Origin: Terriglobia bacterium | Lineage (GTDB): Bacteria > Acidobacteriota > Terriglobia > Bryobacterales > Bryobacteraceae | Length of the DNA: 64,000 bases | Direction: 5' to 3' | Assembly: GCA_020073305.1 (NCBI GenBank) | Contig: JAIQFK010000025.1 | Span: 1-64,000 of the forward strand | The notes under the pieces: generated by a model | Told to the model about the DNA's origin: nothing | Seen by the model: only the letters and a program-made list of their open reading frames with translations | The model's database searches: none | In this document: one piece after another, positions 8,069-15,791 of the stretch | Numbering within the stretch: the first letter of the stretch is position 1 | Layout of the letters: each line of letters begins with the position of its first letter | Position numbers and translations under genes: made by a program

Positions 8069-8812
8069 TCATTCTGCTTTTGCCGGGGAAGCTACGAACC
8101 GATAGCCTATTCCGCGAACGGTGAGCAGGTGGCGCGGGCGCGTGGGATCGTCTTCGATGTAGCGACGAAGGCGAACGATGAAATTGTCGATCGCGCGCGT
8201 ATCGGTATCCTCATGGAGACCCCAAACTTCCTCGAGCATGGTTTTGCGGGACACCGGCTTGCCCTCATGTTCGATCAAGAAGCGGAGAACATTCGCCTCC
8301 ATCATGGTCAGCGGAAAGGTCTGATCGCGGACGTGGAGTTCCAGAAGATCGAAATGCACGGACTTGTCGCCGAATATGAATGTGTCCTTGGGCTTGGGCG
8401 GCGCGGCCACGGCGTTCTCGTGATTCAGAGACGCGCGCATCCACTCGTGACGCCGCAGCAAGCCACGTAGTCGCGCAATCAGAATGGAGAGGTCAAAGGG
8501 CTTGGTGAGGTAGTCGTCTACTCCCGCGGCGAAGCCTTGCAGCACATCTTCGGGATGCCCGCGCGCGGTCAGCATGAGAGTGGGAACGAACTTTCCGGCG
8601 CGGCGCAGCTCGGAGATCACGGTGAAACCGTCCTTGCCGGGCAGCATGACGTCGAGAATCACTACATCGAAAGCCTGCGCGTCCGACAATAACAATGCGA
8701 GCGCAGCTTCGCCGGTCTCCACCAACTGGACCTGATAACCCTCGGCCTCCAGGTTGAAGCGCAAACCCTCCGCCAGGTGTTGTTCGTCTTCCACCACCAG
8801 AACCAGGCTCAT
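8069..8812 (-). CDS. OmpR/PhoB-family response regulator
   Basis: 247 residues. The N-terminal receiver has acidic pocket E8-D9, acceptor D54 (VILDVMLPGKDGF), LTA and K in YLTKPF. The C-terminal winged-helix domain (about 150-240) includes 'EANVLRFLIEHEGKPVSRKTMLEEVWG' and 'VRLRRYIEDDPTRPRHLLTVRGIGYRF', the standard OmpR DNA-binding signature. Its start overlaps the stop of the upstream kinase gene by 4 bases (ATGA), so the two are translationally coupled. It is the output of the membrane kinase at 8809-9702. Confidence 0.93.
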   Translation of the reverse strand: MSLVLVVEDEQHLAEGLRFNLEAEGYQVQLVETGEAALALLLSDAQAFDVVILDVMLPGKDGFTVISELRRAGKFVPTLMLTARGHPEDVLQGFAAGVDDYLTKPFDLSILIARLRGLLRRHEWMRASLNHENAVAAPPKPKDTFIFGDKSVHFDLLELHVRDQTFPLTMMEANVLRFLIEHEGKPVSRKTMLEEVWGLHEDTDTRAIDNFIVRLRRYIEDDPTRPRHLLTVRGIGYRFVASPAKAE

Positions 8813-9702
8813 TTTGCAACGGGGAGTTGCAGGACGAACGTGCTTCCCCGCCCCGGTCCTTCGCTCTCCGCCCAGGCGCGGCCACCGTGCCGCTTGGCCA
8901 CGGAACGGACGATGTACAAGCCCAGACCGATTCCCTTCACACGCGCGGCCAGCGACCCTGGAGCGCGGTAAAAGCGCTTGAAAATCCGTTTCAGTTCGGT
9001 GCTGGGTATGCCCGCCCCCTGATCGGTGACCCGGAGCAATACGTACTTCCCGTCGGTTCGGGTGGTCTCCACGGTTACCTTGACGTCGCTCCCGGAGTAC
9101 TTTACGGCATTTTCGATGAGGTTGGAAATCGCGGCTCGCACTTCATCCATATCGCCCAGGATCGTCACCGGCGGACCCGGGCGGTATTCGAGTGATTCCG
9201 GGCGGATGTTATACAGGGTTCGCGCACGAGCCATACATTCCCCCACTACGCCAACAAGGTCGATGGGCAGAATGTTCAGCTTACGGCTGGCAGCGCCCAT
9301 GCGCCCCGTGCGCAAGACCTGCTCAATGGTTGTCAAGAGCCGATCGCTCTCGTCCAGCATGATGCCATAGAACTCTTTGCGTTTGGCCTCGTCGACCGCA
9401 CGCGTCTGCAGGGTTTCGAGATAAAGGCGGATGGCAGCGACGGGAGTCTTCAGCTCGTGGGTGACTGCGTTGATGAAGGCATCGTGCTGTTCGTTGCGCC
9501 GGATCTCCCGCACCAGGAAAGCCGTATTCAACACCACGCCGGCGATGATCATCGCCAGCAGCAAGACACCCAGAAACAGCAGAATGCCGCTACGCCAGTT
9601 GAGGAGCACCCAACCGATGTAGAGAAGGAGAATGACCGAAATCAGCCCGGCGCCGAGCGCGATGAAGAACGCGATCGACTTGCGCCGGCCGGCGACTACC
9701 AT
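8809..9702 (-). CDS. Intramembrane-sensing histidine kinase
   Basis: 297 residues. Two transmembrane helices at about 9-34 and 38-64 are separated by only a few residues, so there is no periplasmic sensor domain. The dimerisation/phospho-acceptor motif is AVTHELKTPVAAIRLYLETL with H82; N box NLIENAVKYS, G1 VTDQGAGIP, F box FKRFYR and G2 GIGLGLYIV complete the ATPase domain. It is coupled to the response regulator through an ATGA overlap and lies downstream of a fatty-acid desaturase on the same strand. Sensing must occur in the membrane or cytosol, so a link to membrane state is plausible but only inferred. Confidence 0.92.
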   Translation of the reverse strand: MVVAGRRKSIAFFIALGAGLISVILLLYIGWVLLNWRSGILLFLGVLLLAMIIAGVVLNTAFLVREIRRNEQHDAFINAVTHELKTPVAAIRLYLETLQTRAVDEAKRKEFYGIMLDESDRLLTTIEQVLRTGRMGAASRKLNILPIDLVGVVGECMARARTLYNIRPESLEYRPGPPVTILGDMDEVRAAISNLIENAVKYSGSDVKVTVETTRTDGKYVLLRVTDQGAGIPSTELKRIFKRFYRAPGSLAARVKGIGLGLYIVRSVAKRHGGRAWAESEGPGRGSTFVLQLPVAK

Positions 9703-9741
9703 GCCTCCAGCTTATGTCAACGGGGGATTGGGTGGCGGGTG

Positions 9742-9775
9742 CTGAGAAAGCCAAAGAGCCGCTCAGGCTTTGTCA
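9742..9775 (-). terminator. Stem-loop between desaturase and histidine kinase genes
   Basis: CTGA-g-AAAGCC pairs with GGCTTT-g-TCAG: an 11-bp stem with one G/G mismatch and a 12-base loop, placed 4 bases after the desaturase stop on the minus strand. It probably terminates or attenuates desaturase transcription before the kinase gene. Confidence 0.5.
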
Positions 9776-9778
9776 GCC

Positions 9779-10612
9779 CTAGGCGGCTTCCCGTTCGACC
9801 AGAGCAGTAGTGACCTGGGCCACGCGTACGGATTTCGCGATACCGAAGAACTTCAGGATTTTGATCTGGATCCAGGAGGGATCGAACTCGTACCAGGCCA
9901 GACCATGCCGCGCGGATGTCGGATGCGCGTGGTGGTTATTGTGCCAGCCCTCGCCGAAGGTCATGAGGGCAACCCACCAGTTGTTGCGGGAATTATCGCG
10001 CGTCGCAAAGCGGCGACGTCCCCACATGTGCGTGGCGGAGTTCACCAGCCAAGTGGCATGAAGGCCGAACACCACGCGGAAGAAAATACCCCAGAGCATC
10101 AGAGGAAGGCCGCCGATGGCGAACAGCAGGGCCGCCAGCACAAAGGTGGGAACCCAGTGATAATTGTTCAACCAGACGTAGAAACGGTCCTTCGCCAGAT
10201 CGGGTGCGTACTTCGACATGGCCCTGGTGTTGTTGTGCATGCTCTGCCCGCTCAGGAGCCAGCCGGCATGAGCCCACAATCCGCCCTCATTGGGCGAGTG
10301 CGGATCGCCAGGCAAGTCGGAGTTCTGATGGTGGATTCGATGAGTGGCCACCCAGGAAATAGGCCCTCCTTCGAGGGTGAGCGCCCCACATACCGCAAAG
10401 AAATACTCCAGGCCCACGGGCACCTTATACGAACGATGCGTGTGCAGACGATGGTAACCCATGCTGATGCCCAGACCAGTGGTCATCCAGTAGAGGAAAA
10501 CAGTGGCTGCGAGAATAGGCCAGCTGAAAAAGAATAGCGCCGCGATGGCCCCTACATGGAGGAACGCCATGATGCTTGTGACGGGCCAGTTTGTTGGTTG
10601 TTGGTTGAACAT
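9779..10612 (-). CDS. Acyl-CoA / fatty-acid desaturase (delta-9 type)
   Basis: 277 residues, integral membrane di-iron enzyme. The three histidine boxes are intact: HRLHTH at 54-59, HRIHH at 91-95 and HNNHH at 224-228, with hydrophobic helices between. This is the stearoyl-CoA desaturase-like family (DesC/OLE1 type), which introduces a cis double bond into an acyl chain using O2 and an electron donor. No ferredoxin or reductase partner is adjacent. The two-component system immediately downstream on the same strand suggests, but does not prove, control of membrane lipid composition. Confidence 0.92.
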   Translation of the reverse strand: MFNQQPTNWPVTSIMAFLHVGAIAALFFFSWPILAATVFLYWMTTGLGISMGYHRLHTHRSYKVPVGLEYFFAVCGALTLEGGPISWVATHRIHHQNSDLPGDPHSPNEGGLWAHAGWLLSGQSMHNNTRAMSKYAPDLAKDRFYVWLNNYHWVPTFVLAALLFAIGGLPLMLWGIFFRVVFGLHATWLVNSATHMWGRRRFATRDNSRNNWWVALMTFGEGWHNNHHAHPTSARHGLAWYEFDPSWIQIKILKFFGIAKSVRVAQVTTALVEREAA

Positions 10613-10876
10613 TCAGGATTTGGTCGCTGCTTCGAGTGGTCTGTGTGCCTTATGAAGTTCAGTCACTACGCTACCAGTGATTTCTCGGGCGATTTGTAAG
10701 AGTTGTGTAATTTCGCAGGGTTACCAGCCCGGTGAAACCCTATAAATGGATAGCAGTGTGAAGGGAACGGACCGAGGCGCTGCACTCGCGATCCCGGCAT
10801 GAGTCGAGTTCCGCGCGACGCACCTGCGCTAGAGCTGCAGACGGTCAAAGCGTTGCCCTGCTAGACTTTAAGTTAC
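10613..10876. promoter_or_regulatory. Divergent promoter region between desaturase and lpxB
   Basis: This 264-base gap must carry promoters for both divergent genes. It contains an imperfect stem-loop at 10718-10740 (GGGTTACC with GGTGAAACCC, bulged) and AT-richer stretches. I see no convincing gene in it; a 60-codon minus-strand ORF inside (10666-10848) has unconvincing composition. Confidence 0.4.
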
Positions 10877-12025
10877 GTGCCCCGCAGAATCCTGGTCTCC
10901 GCTGGAGAAGCCTCGGGCGACCGCTACGCGGCAATGCTCGTGGAAGAGTTGCGGCGCGCCTGGCCGGATTCAGAATTCTTCGGTTGCGCCGGGCCCCGCA
11001 TGCGGCGGGCGGGTGTTGAGCCGGTGATCGAAGCCGAAAGCCTGGCGGTGGTCGGATTGGCAGAGGTGGTTACCCATCTACCGCGCATCTACGGGCGATA
11101 TCGTAAGCTGGTGGAGGCGGCGCAGAGAAGGCTACCGGACGTTGCCATTTTGACGGATTCCCCCGATTTTCATTTGCGGGTCGCCCGGCGGTTGAAACGG
11201 CTGGGTGTGCCGGTCCTGTACCTGGTGGCTCCGCAAGTCTGGGCATGGCGCAAAGGGCGCATCCCGCTTATCCGCCGCACGGTGGACCGCCTGCTGTGTA
11301 TTTTCCCGTTTGAGGAAGGGTTCTTTCGCGAACACGGCATTCCGGCGTGGTACATAGGCCACCCGCTGGCGGGGCGGGTGCGGCCGGCGCTCGAAAAATC
11401 CGAGTTTTTTCGGAAACACAGATTAGACCCGAGCCGTCAATTAGTTACGGTATTGCCAGGGAGCCGGAAAGGCGAGGCGGCGCGGCATTTGCCCCCTTTG
11501 CTGGATGCGGTGGAGCGAATTTACAGGCAACAGGTCACTCATTTCTTGTTACCAGCTTCGGAAATAACAGGCGCTGCATTTTTCCGGGATCGCATCGCGA
11601 GGGCGCCCATCCAAGTGATAGAGGGGGAAACCTGGGACGCCATCGCGCATGCCGACCTGGCACTGGCCGCCAGCGGCACAGTCACCGTGGAAGCGGCGCT
11701 TGCGGGGACGCCCATGATCACTTTTTACAGAGTGACTGCTCTGAGCTGGCTCGCGGGGCGGTTACTGGTTCGCGTGCCGTTTTATTCCATGGTGAACCTG
11801 GTAGCGGGGCGGGCCGTGGTGCCGGAGCTGATGCAGGCGCAGATGACGGGGGAACGCCTGGCCGCTGAAGCGTTGCGGCTGCTCGGCGACGCGGGCGCGC
11901 GCGAACAGATGCGCCGGGATCTGGCGGAAGTAGCTGGACGACTCTCGGGAGAAGGACATGCGATGGCGAAGGCCGCCGCTCTGGTCGAGGAACTAATGGA
12001 AGGACATGCAGCACATGTATCGTAA
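10877..12025 (+). CDS. lpxB: Lipid-A-disaccharide synthase
   Basis: 382 residues from a GTG start. The N-terminus 'RILVSAGEASGDRYAAMLVEEL' is the LpxB hallmark; 'FGCAGPRM', 'DSPDFHLRVARRLK', 'YLVAPQVWAWRKGRI', 'FPFEEGFF', 'GHPLA', 'LPGSRKGE' and 'AASGTVTVEAALAGTPMITFYR' follow in family order. It is a GT19 enzyme joining UDP-diacylglucosamine and lipid X to make the lipid A disaccharide at the inner face of the inner membrane, which shows the organism makes LPS. No other lpx gene is nearby. Its last 20 bases overlap the start of the next gene. Confidence 0.95.
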   Translation: MPRRILVSAGEASGDRYAAMLVEELRRAWPDSEFFGCAGPRMRRAGVEPVIEAESLAVVGLAEVVTHLPRIYGRYRKLVEAAQRRLPDVAILTDSPDFHLRVARRLKRLGVPVLYLVAPQVWAWRKGRIPLIRRTVDRLLCIFPFEEGFFREHGIPAWYIGHPLAGRVRPALEKSEFFRKHRLDPSRQLVTVLPGSRKGEAARHLPPLLDAVERIYRQQVTHFLLPASEITGAAFFRDRIARAPIQVIEGETWDAIAHADLALAASGTVTVEAALAGTPMITFYRVTALSWLAGRLLVRVPFYSMVNLVAGRAVVPELMQAQMTGERLAAEALRLLGDAGAREQMRRDLAEVAGRLSGEGHAMAKAAALVEELMEGHAAHVS

Positions 12026-13988
12026 TCTCTGGATCGCGCTGGCGCTGGTGGCCGCGGCGGCAAATGCGCCCGGGCAGGAGAGGCGTTCGCGCATCGACGT
12101 GGATCATTACGTGATCAACGCCGAAATTAACGAGAACACACAGACGCTGGCGGCTAAAGTCGCCGTGCGTTTCGTTCCTCTCGAAGACAATGTCACGGCC
12201 GCCACGTTCGAGTTGAATAACGCGCTTAACGTCTCACGGGTGGTGGATGACGGCGGGCGGCAGATTCCGGCCTCCCGGTCGCAACAGGATTTTACCGTCC
12301 GGCTGAATTTCGACCAGCCGCTGGCGAAGGGCAAGCCGGTGACGGCGACGTTCGATTATGACGGCCGGCTCGCCGGGAATGAGGACTCGCCCGTCTACGG
12401 CATCAAGTTCGCCGCAATCCACAACGATTACGCGTACCTGATGTACCCGGCGCGCTGGTTCCCTATCAGCGGTTACACGACAGACCGTTATTCGGCGGAG
12501 ATGAACATCACGGTTGCCGCGGGAAACAAAGTGGTGGCGAGCGGGCTTGAGACGTCACGCTCCAACGGAGACAAGATCATCTACAGTTTTCGTTTTGACG
12601 AGCAGTCATTTCCCGGCAGCCTCGCAGTGGTACGTGGCGAGCCCACGAAAGTCAGCTCGTCCGGCGTCATGACCACTCTTTTTTTCAGAGGTGGTGAGCA
12701 ATCCATGGCCAACGTCTACGGCCAGGAAACCGGCAAGATCATGACCTACTTCACGGCCATGTTTGGTTTGCCTCCCTACGCCAATCTGACCCTGGTCGAA
12801 AGCGAAAGTGGCGCGCCCAATGGCTACTCGGCTCCGGGCGTGATTTTTTTGAGTCCACGAGCCATCGGACGCGAAGTGGGAATCAAGCTGATGGCCAACC
12901 AGATCTCGCGGCAATGGTGGCAAGTACTGCTCTCCCCTGCAACGCGCAATCATTTGTGGCTCACCAACGGATTTGCGGCGTATTCGGAACTACTGTATGC
13001 AGAGCATGTCAATGGCCCGGGAGCGCTCGAGACCCAGTTCCGCGACATGGCCGTGGAAGCGCTGACCATCGACAACGTGCCGATCATCCAGTCCTCGCGC
13101 CTCGAAGATTATTCCCCGGAGCTGTGGGCGCTCACCGGATCCAAGGGCGCCGCCGTGCTGAACATGCTGCGGTTTGTGCTGGGCGACGCGAAGTTCTTCG
13201 AAAGCGTCAAGGAGTACGTCAAGAACCACGCGTGGAAGTCCGTGACCAGCGAAGATTTTCGCAAGGCGGCTGAATCCGTCTCACAGCAGAACCTGGGCTA
13301 TTTCTTTATCGAGTGGATCGAATCGAGCGGAGCGCCTGAGTTCAAGATGGATTACACGATTTTCCGAACGCAGAAAGGCTTCCGCGTGATGGGGAAGGTG
13401 GCGCAGGATCTGGACACCTTTCGCATGCCCGTCGAGCTGAAGATCGAGACCGAGGGGAATCCGGAAGAAAAGCGCGTGGAGGTAGTGGGAACGTCGTCTG
13501 AGTTTTCCGTGGATACATTCGGGAAACCGAAGACGGTGATTATCGATCCCAACACCCGGCTGCTGCGCTACTCAAATGCCATGCGCGTAGCCGTGTCCAT
13601 CCGGCGAGGCGAGCAATTTGCGGAGATCAGCGAATTCGGGGAAGCGCTGAAAGAGTATCAGAAGGCGCTCGAAACGCAGAAGAACAGCTCGCTGGCGCAC
13701 TACCGCATCGCGGAAGTATTTTTCCTTCAGAACAACTATCAATCGGCGGCCAACGAATTCCGCGAGGTCCTCAACGGAGACCTGGAGCCTAAGTGGACCG
13801 AGGTCTGGTCCCACATCAACCTGGGCAAGGTCTTCGACATTACCGGCCAACGCGAGCGCGCGGTCAACGAATATCAGCTGGCACAACGCACTCGCGATAA
13901 CACTCAGGGCGCGCAGGACGAAGTAGCAAAATACATCAAGAAGCCGTACGAGCGGCAAAGAAGTGCGGATGCGCTAGACGAAAAGTAA
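12006..13988 (+). CDS. Secreted M1-aminopeptidase-fold protein lacking all catalytic residues, with C-terminal TPRs
   Basis: 660 residues with signal peptide (MYRNLWIALALVAAAANAPGQ; an alternative start is at 12015). Residues about 25-450 follow the M1 peptidase fold: beta-sandwich N-domain then a thermolysin-like domain. The zinc site HExxH-x18-E is replaced: positions 298-302 read NQISR and the third ligand position 321 is Asn ('LTNGFA' instead of 'NEGFA'). The exopeptidase GAMEN motif reads GAPNG at 269-273. Surrounding residues (QWW, LWL, GFAAYSE) are retained, so this is real homology with lost catalysis. About 530-640 are TPR repeats. It probably acts as a periplasmic binding or scaffold protein. 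Confidence 0.85.
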   Translation: MQHMYRNLWIALALVAAAANAPGQERRSRIDVDHYVINAEINENTQTLAAKVAVRFVPLEDNVTAATFELNNALNVSRVVDDGGRQIPASRSQQDFTVRLNFDQPLAKGKPVTATFDYDGRLAGNEDSPVYGIKFAAIHNDYAYLMYPARWFPISGYTTDRYSAEMNITVAAGNKVVASGLETSRSNGDKIIYSFRFDEQSFPGSLAVVRGEPTKVSSSGVMTTLFFRGGEQSMANVYGQETGKIMTYFTAMFGLPPYANLTLVESESGAPNGYSAPGVIFLSPRAIGREVGIKLMANQISRQWWQVLLSPATRNHLWLTNGFAAYSELLYAEHVNGPGALETQFRDMAVEALTIDNVPIIQSSRLEDYSPELWALTGSKGAAVLNMLRFVLGDAKFFESVKEYVKNHAWKSVTSEDFRKAAESVSQQNLGYFFIEWIESSGAPEFKMDYTIFRTQKGFRVMGKVAQDLDTFRMPVELKIETEGNPEEKRVEVVGTSSEFSVDTFGKPKTVIIDPNTRLLRYSNAMRVAVSIRRGEQFAEISEFGEALKEYQKALETQKNSSLAHYRIAEVFFLQNNYQSAANEFREVLNGDLEPKWTEVWSHINLGKVFDITGQRERAVNEYQLAQRTRDNTQGAQDEVAKYIKKPYERQRSADALDEK

Positions 13989-13989
13989 C

Positions 13990-14003
13990 CGCCGTTACCG
14001 GCG
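13990..14003. terminator. Small stem-loop between convergent genes
   Basis: CGCCG-TTAC-CGGCG: a 5-bp GC stem with a tetraloop directly after the stop of the M1-like gene, facing the convergent NYN gene. A T-tract is absent. Confidence 0.3.
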
Positions 14004-14030
14004 CAGGGTGGCGGATCGCGCGATGGAGCG

Positions 14031-15347
14031 CTATTCGGCCGGTTGCACGTCCGGCTGCGGCAGCCTGGGACGGCGGCCTCCGCCCGTCTTTCTGGGGCGG
14101 CTCTGCCGGCGGGATGCGCCTCCGGCGCCCGCTGCCGCCGCTTTACGGCGTGGCCGCCGGGCTGCCTTGGCCAGTTCAGACGCGGGCTTTCCCATGATGA
14201 GCGGCTGCGGCTCTTCGGTCGGCTGCTCATCGCTGATCGCCTCAGGTTCCGGCTCGGGAACCGCCGGAGGGTGAAACTCCCTGCCGAGATAGACCAGCAA
14301 GCCCTTCTCTTCATCCGGCTCAACGCGCACGACGCCTTTGTCCTGGGCGAAGTTCAGCATCTCGCTGAATTCCTGGAATCCGAATTTCTTCCAATCGAAG
14401 TCCGGCTGCTCCTCTTTCACCCAGATGGCGAGGTCTTCGGCGAGGGCCCCGTTGTCGATTTCCAGGCGGTGTGTTTCCAACACGTCGCGCAACACCGGCA
14501 GCGCCTCTTCAGGCTTGGCCGCACTGGACGGCTCGGCCGCCGTGCCGCCCTTGCGCATGATCATGTACCGGCCTTCGCCGCCGGTCACGTTCACCAAGTC
14601 GGCCTTCTGGAGCTTTTCGACGAAGTCGGTGAACGAACCTGCGCCGTAGGCCTTCTCGCTGAAGGTGGAATCGAGCTGGAGCATGGTGGACTTTAGCAGC
14701 CCAAGCTGCGGCCGTACTTCGCGGCGCTCCAGCACCTGAAGCGCGCGGTCGACCAGCGGCATGGCGAGCGAGAGCTCGAGCGGCGGCGGCCTTCTCTGCC
14801 CGCCCCGTTGCGGAGGCGCGCTCTGCGGCTGGGTCTGGCCCTGGCTGGGGGGGCCCCCGCTGCGCGCGTGCCTGGGCGCGTCCATGAGCAGCGATTCGTA
14901 GCTGATGAACTCGTGGCAATTCTTCTGCAAGATGGTGGAGGTGAACGCGCGTCCGCCGACCACGAATACGCGCTTGTCGTATTGTTTGAGCTTGTTGACC
15001 AGCGCAATGAAGTCGCTGTCGCCGCTCACAATAGCGAAGGAGTTGATGTGGTCGTGGGTAAACGCCATCTCCAGAGCGTCCAGCGCCAGGTTAATGTCTG
15101 CGCCGTTCTTGTCGCCCCGCGGCGACGGATCGCGTTGCACCATCTGCACGGCGTGCTCGGAGAGCTGGCGCGTGAAGGTGTCCTGGCGGCCCCAGTTGGC
15201 GTAGGCAATCTTGGTCACGATCTCGCCGCGCTCCTTCAGCGCGTCGAGCACAGCGGCAACATCGAATTCCCGCTGTAGCGTGGATTTGACGCCGATCTCG
15301 ATGTTATCGAAGTCGATGAATACGGCGATCTTGAACTTTTCTTCCAT
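14031..15347 (-). CDS. NYN-domain RNase-like protein with two OST-HTH/LOTUS domains
   Basis: 438 residues using the ATG at 15347, which has a GAGAAG ribosome site; an in-frame ATG at 15362 lacks one. The N-terminal NYN (PIN-like) domain (about 5-150) keeps the acidic residues: VFIDFDN, GDKNGADINLALDA and VSGDSDF. After a Pro/Gln linker come two winged OST-HTH (LOTUS) modules at about 190-267 and 280-357 ('GSFTDFVEKLQKADLVNV' and 'FGFQEFSEMLNFAQDKGVVRV'). The C-terminus is Arg/Lys/Ala-rich, as expected for nucleic-acid contact. It resembles the LabA/MARF1-type layout. A role in RNA binding or cleavage is likely; the target is unknown. Confidence 0.88.
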   Translation of the reverse strand: MEEKFKIAVFIDFDNIEIGVKSTLQREFDVAAVLDALKERGEIVTKIAYANWGRQDTFTRQLSEHAVQMVQRDPSPRGDKNGADINLALDALEMAFTHDHINSFAIVSGDSDFIALVNKLKQYDKRVFVVGGRAFTSTILQKNCHEFISYESLLMDAPRHARSGGPPSQGQTQPQSAPPQRGGQRRPPPLELSLAMPLVDRALQVLERREVRPQLGLLKSTMLQLDSTFSEKAYGAGSFTDFVEKLQKADLVNVTGGEGRYMIMRKGGTAAEPSSAAKPEEALPVLRDVLETHRLEIDNGALAEDLAIWVKEEQPDFDWKKFGFQEFSEMLNFAQDKGVVRVEPDEEKGLLVYLGREFHPPAVPEPEPEAISDEQPTEEPQPLIMGKPASELAKAARRPRRKAAAAGAGGASRRQSRPRKTGGGRRPRLPQPDVQPAE

Positions 15348-15392
15348 TTCGTGTCTTCTCATTTTTTCAACCGTATGGCCGGGTCGGCCCCT

Positions 15393-15788
15393 TTATGCCG
15401 GCACGCTCGAGCGGACGAAGTCCACGATCTCCTCAAGCGAAGCCCCGGGCTGGAATACTGCCGCGACCCCCTGGCGCTTGAGTTCAGCGGCATCTTCGTC
15501 CGGAATGATGCCGCCGATGATTACTTTCACGTTGGTCATGTCCTTCTCACGCAGCAGATCCATCACGCGCGGCACGATGGCGTTGTGCGCTCCCGAAAGA
15601 ATCGAAAGGCCGATCACCTGCACATCCTCCTGCAGCGCCGCATTTACGATCATCTCCGGCGTCTGACGCAACCCGGTGTAGATGACCTCCATTCCGGCAT
15701 CACGCAAGGCGCGGGCGATGATTTTAGCGCCACGGTCGTGGCCGTCGAGACCCGGTTTGGCCACCAGCACTCGGATGGGCGGCAACAT
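15393..15788 (-). CDS. icmB: B12-binding small subunit of an acyl-CoA mutase (IcmB-like)
   Basis: 131 residues comprising a single cobalamin-binding Rossmann domain: LDGHDRGAK carries the DxHxxG motif whose His binds cobalt from below, followed by '[10 protein letters not shown]' and '[11 protein letters not shown]', which contact the nucleotide tail. Length and solitary layout match IcmB/HcmB or the C-terminal domain of methylmalonyl-CoA mutase. It begins 3 bases after the stop of the catalytic subunit gene, so the two are co-translated as a heterodimer-type enzyme. The symbol rests on the partner's specificity residues. Confidence 0.85.
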   Translation of the reverse strand: MLPPIRVLVAKPGLDGHDRGAKIIARALRDAGMEVIYTGLRQTPEMIVNAALQEDVQVIGLSILSGAHNAIVPRVMDLLREKDMTNVKVIIGGIIPDEDAAELKRQGVAAVFQPGASLEEIVDFVRSSVPA

Positions 15789-15791
15789 GAA

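Noticed and set aside
10666-10848. 60-codon minus-strand ORF between desaturase and lpxB
   Set aside because: Composition and lack of ribosome site suggest chance; the region is better explained as a divergent promoter.
12006-13988. Active M1 aminopeptidase
   Set aside because: All zinc ligands and the GAMEN motif are substituted, so a catalytic annotation is not supported.
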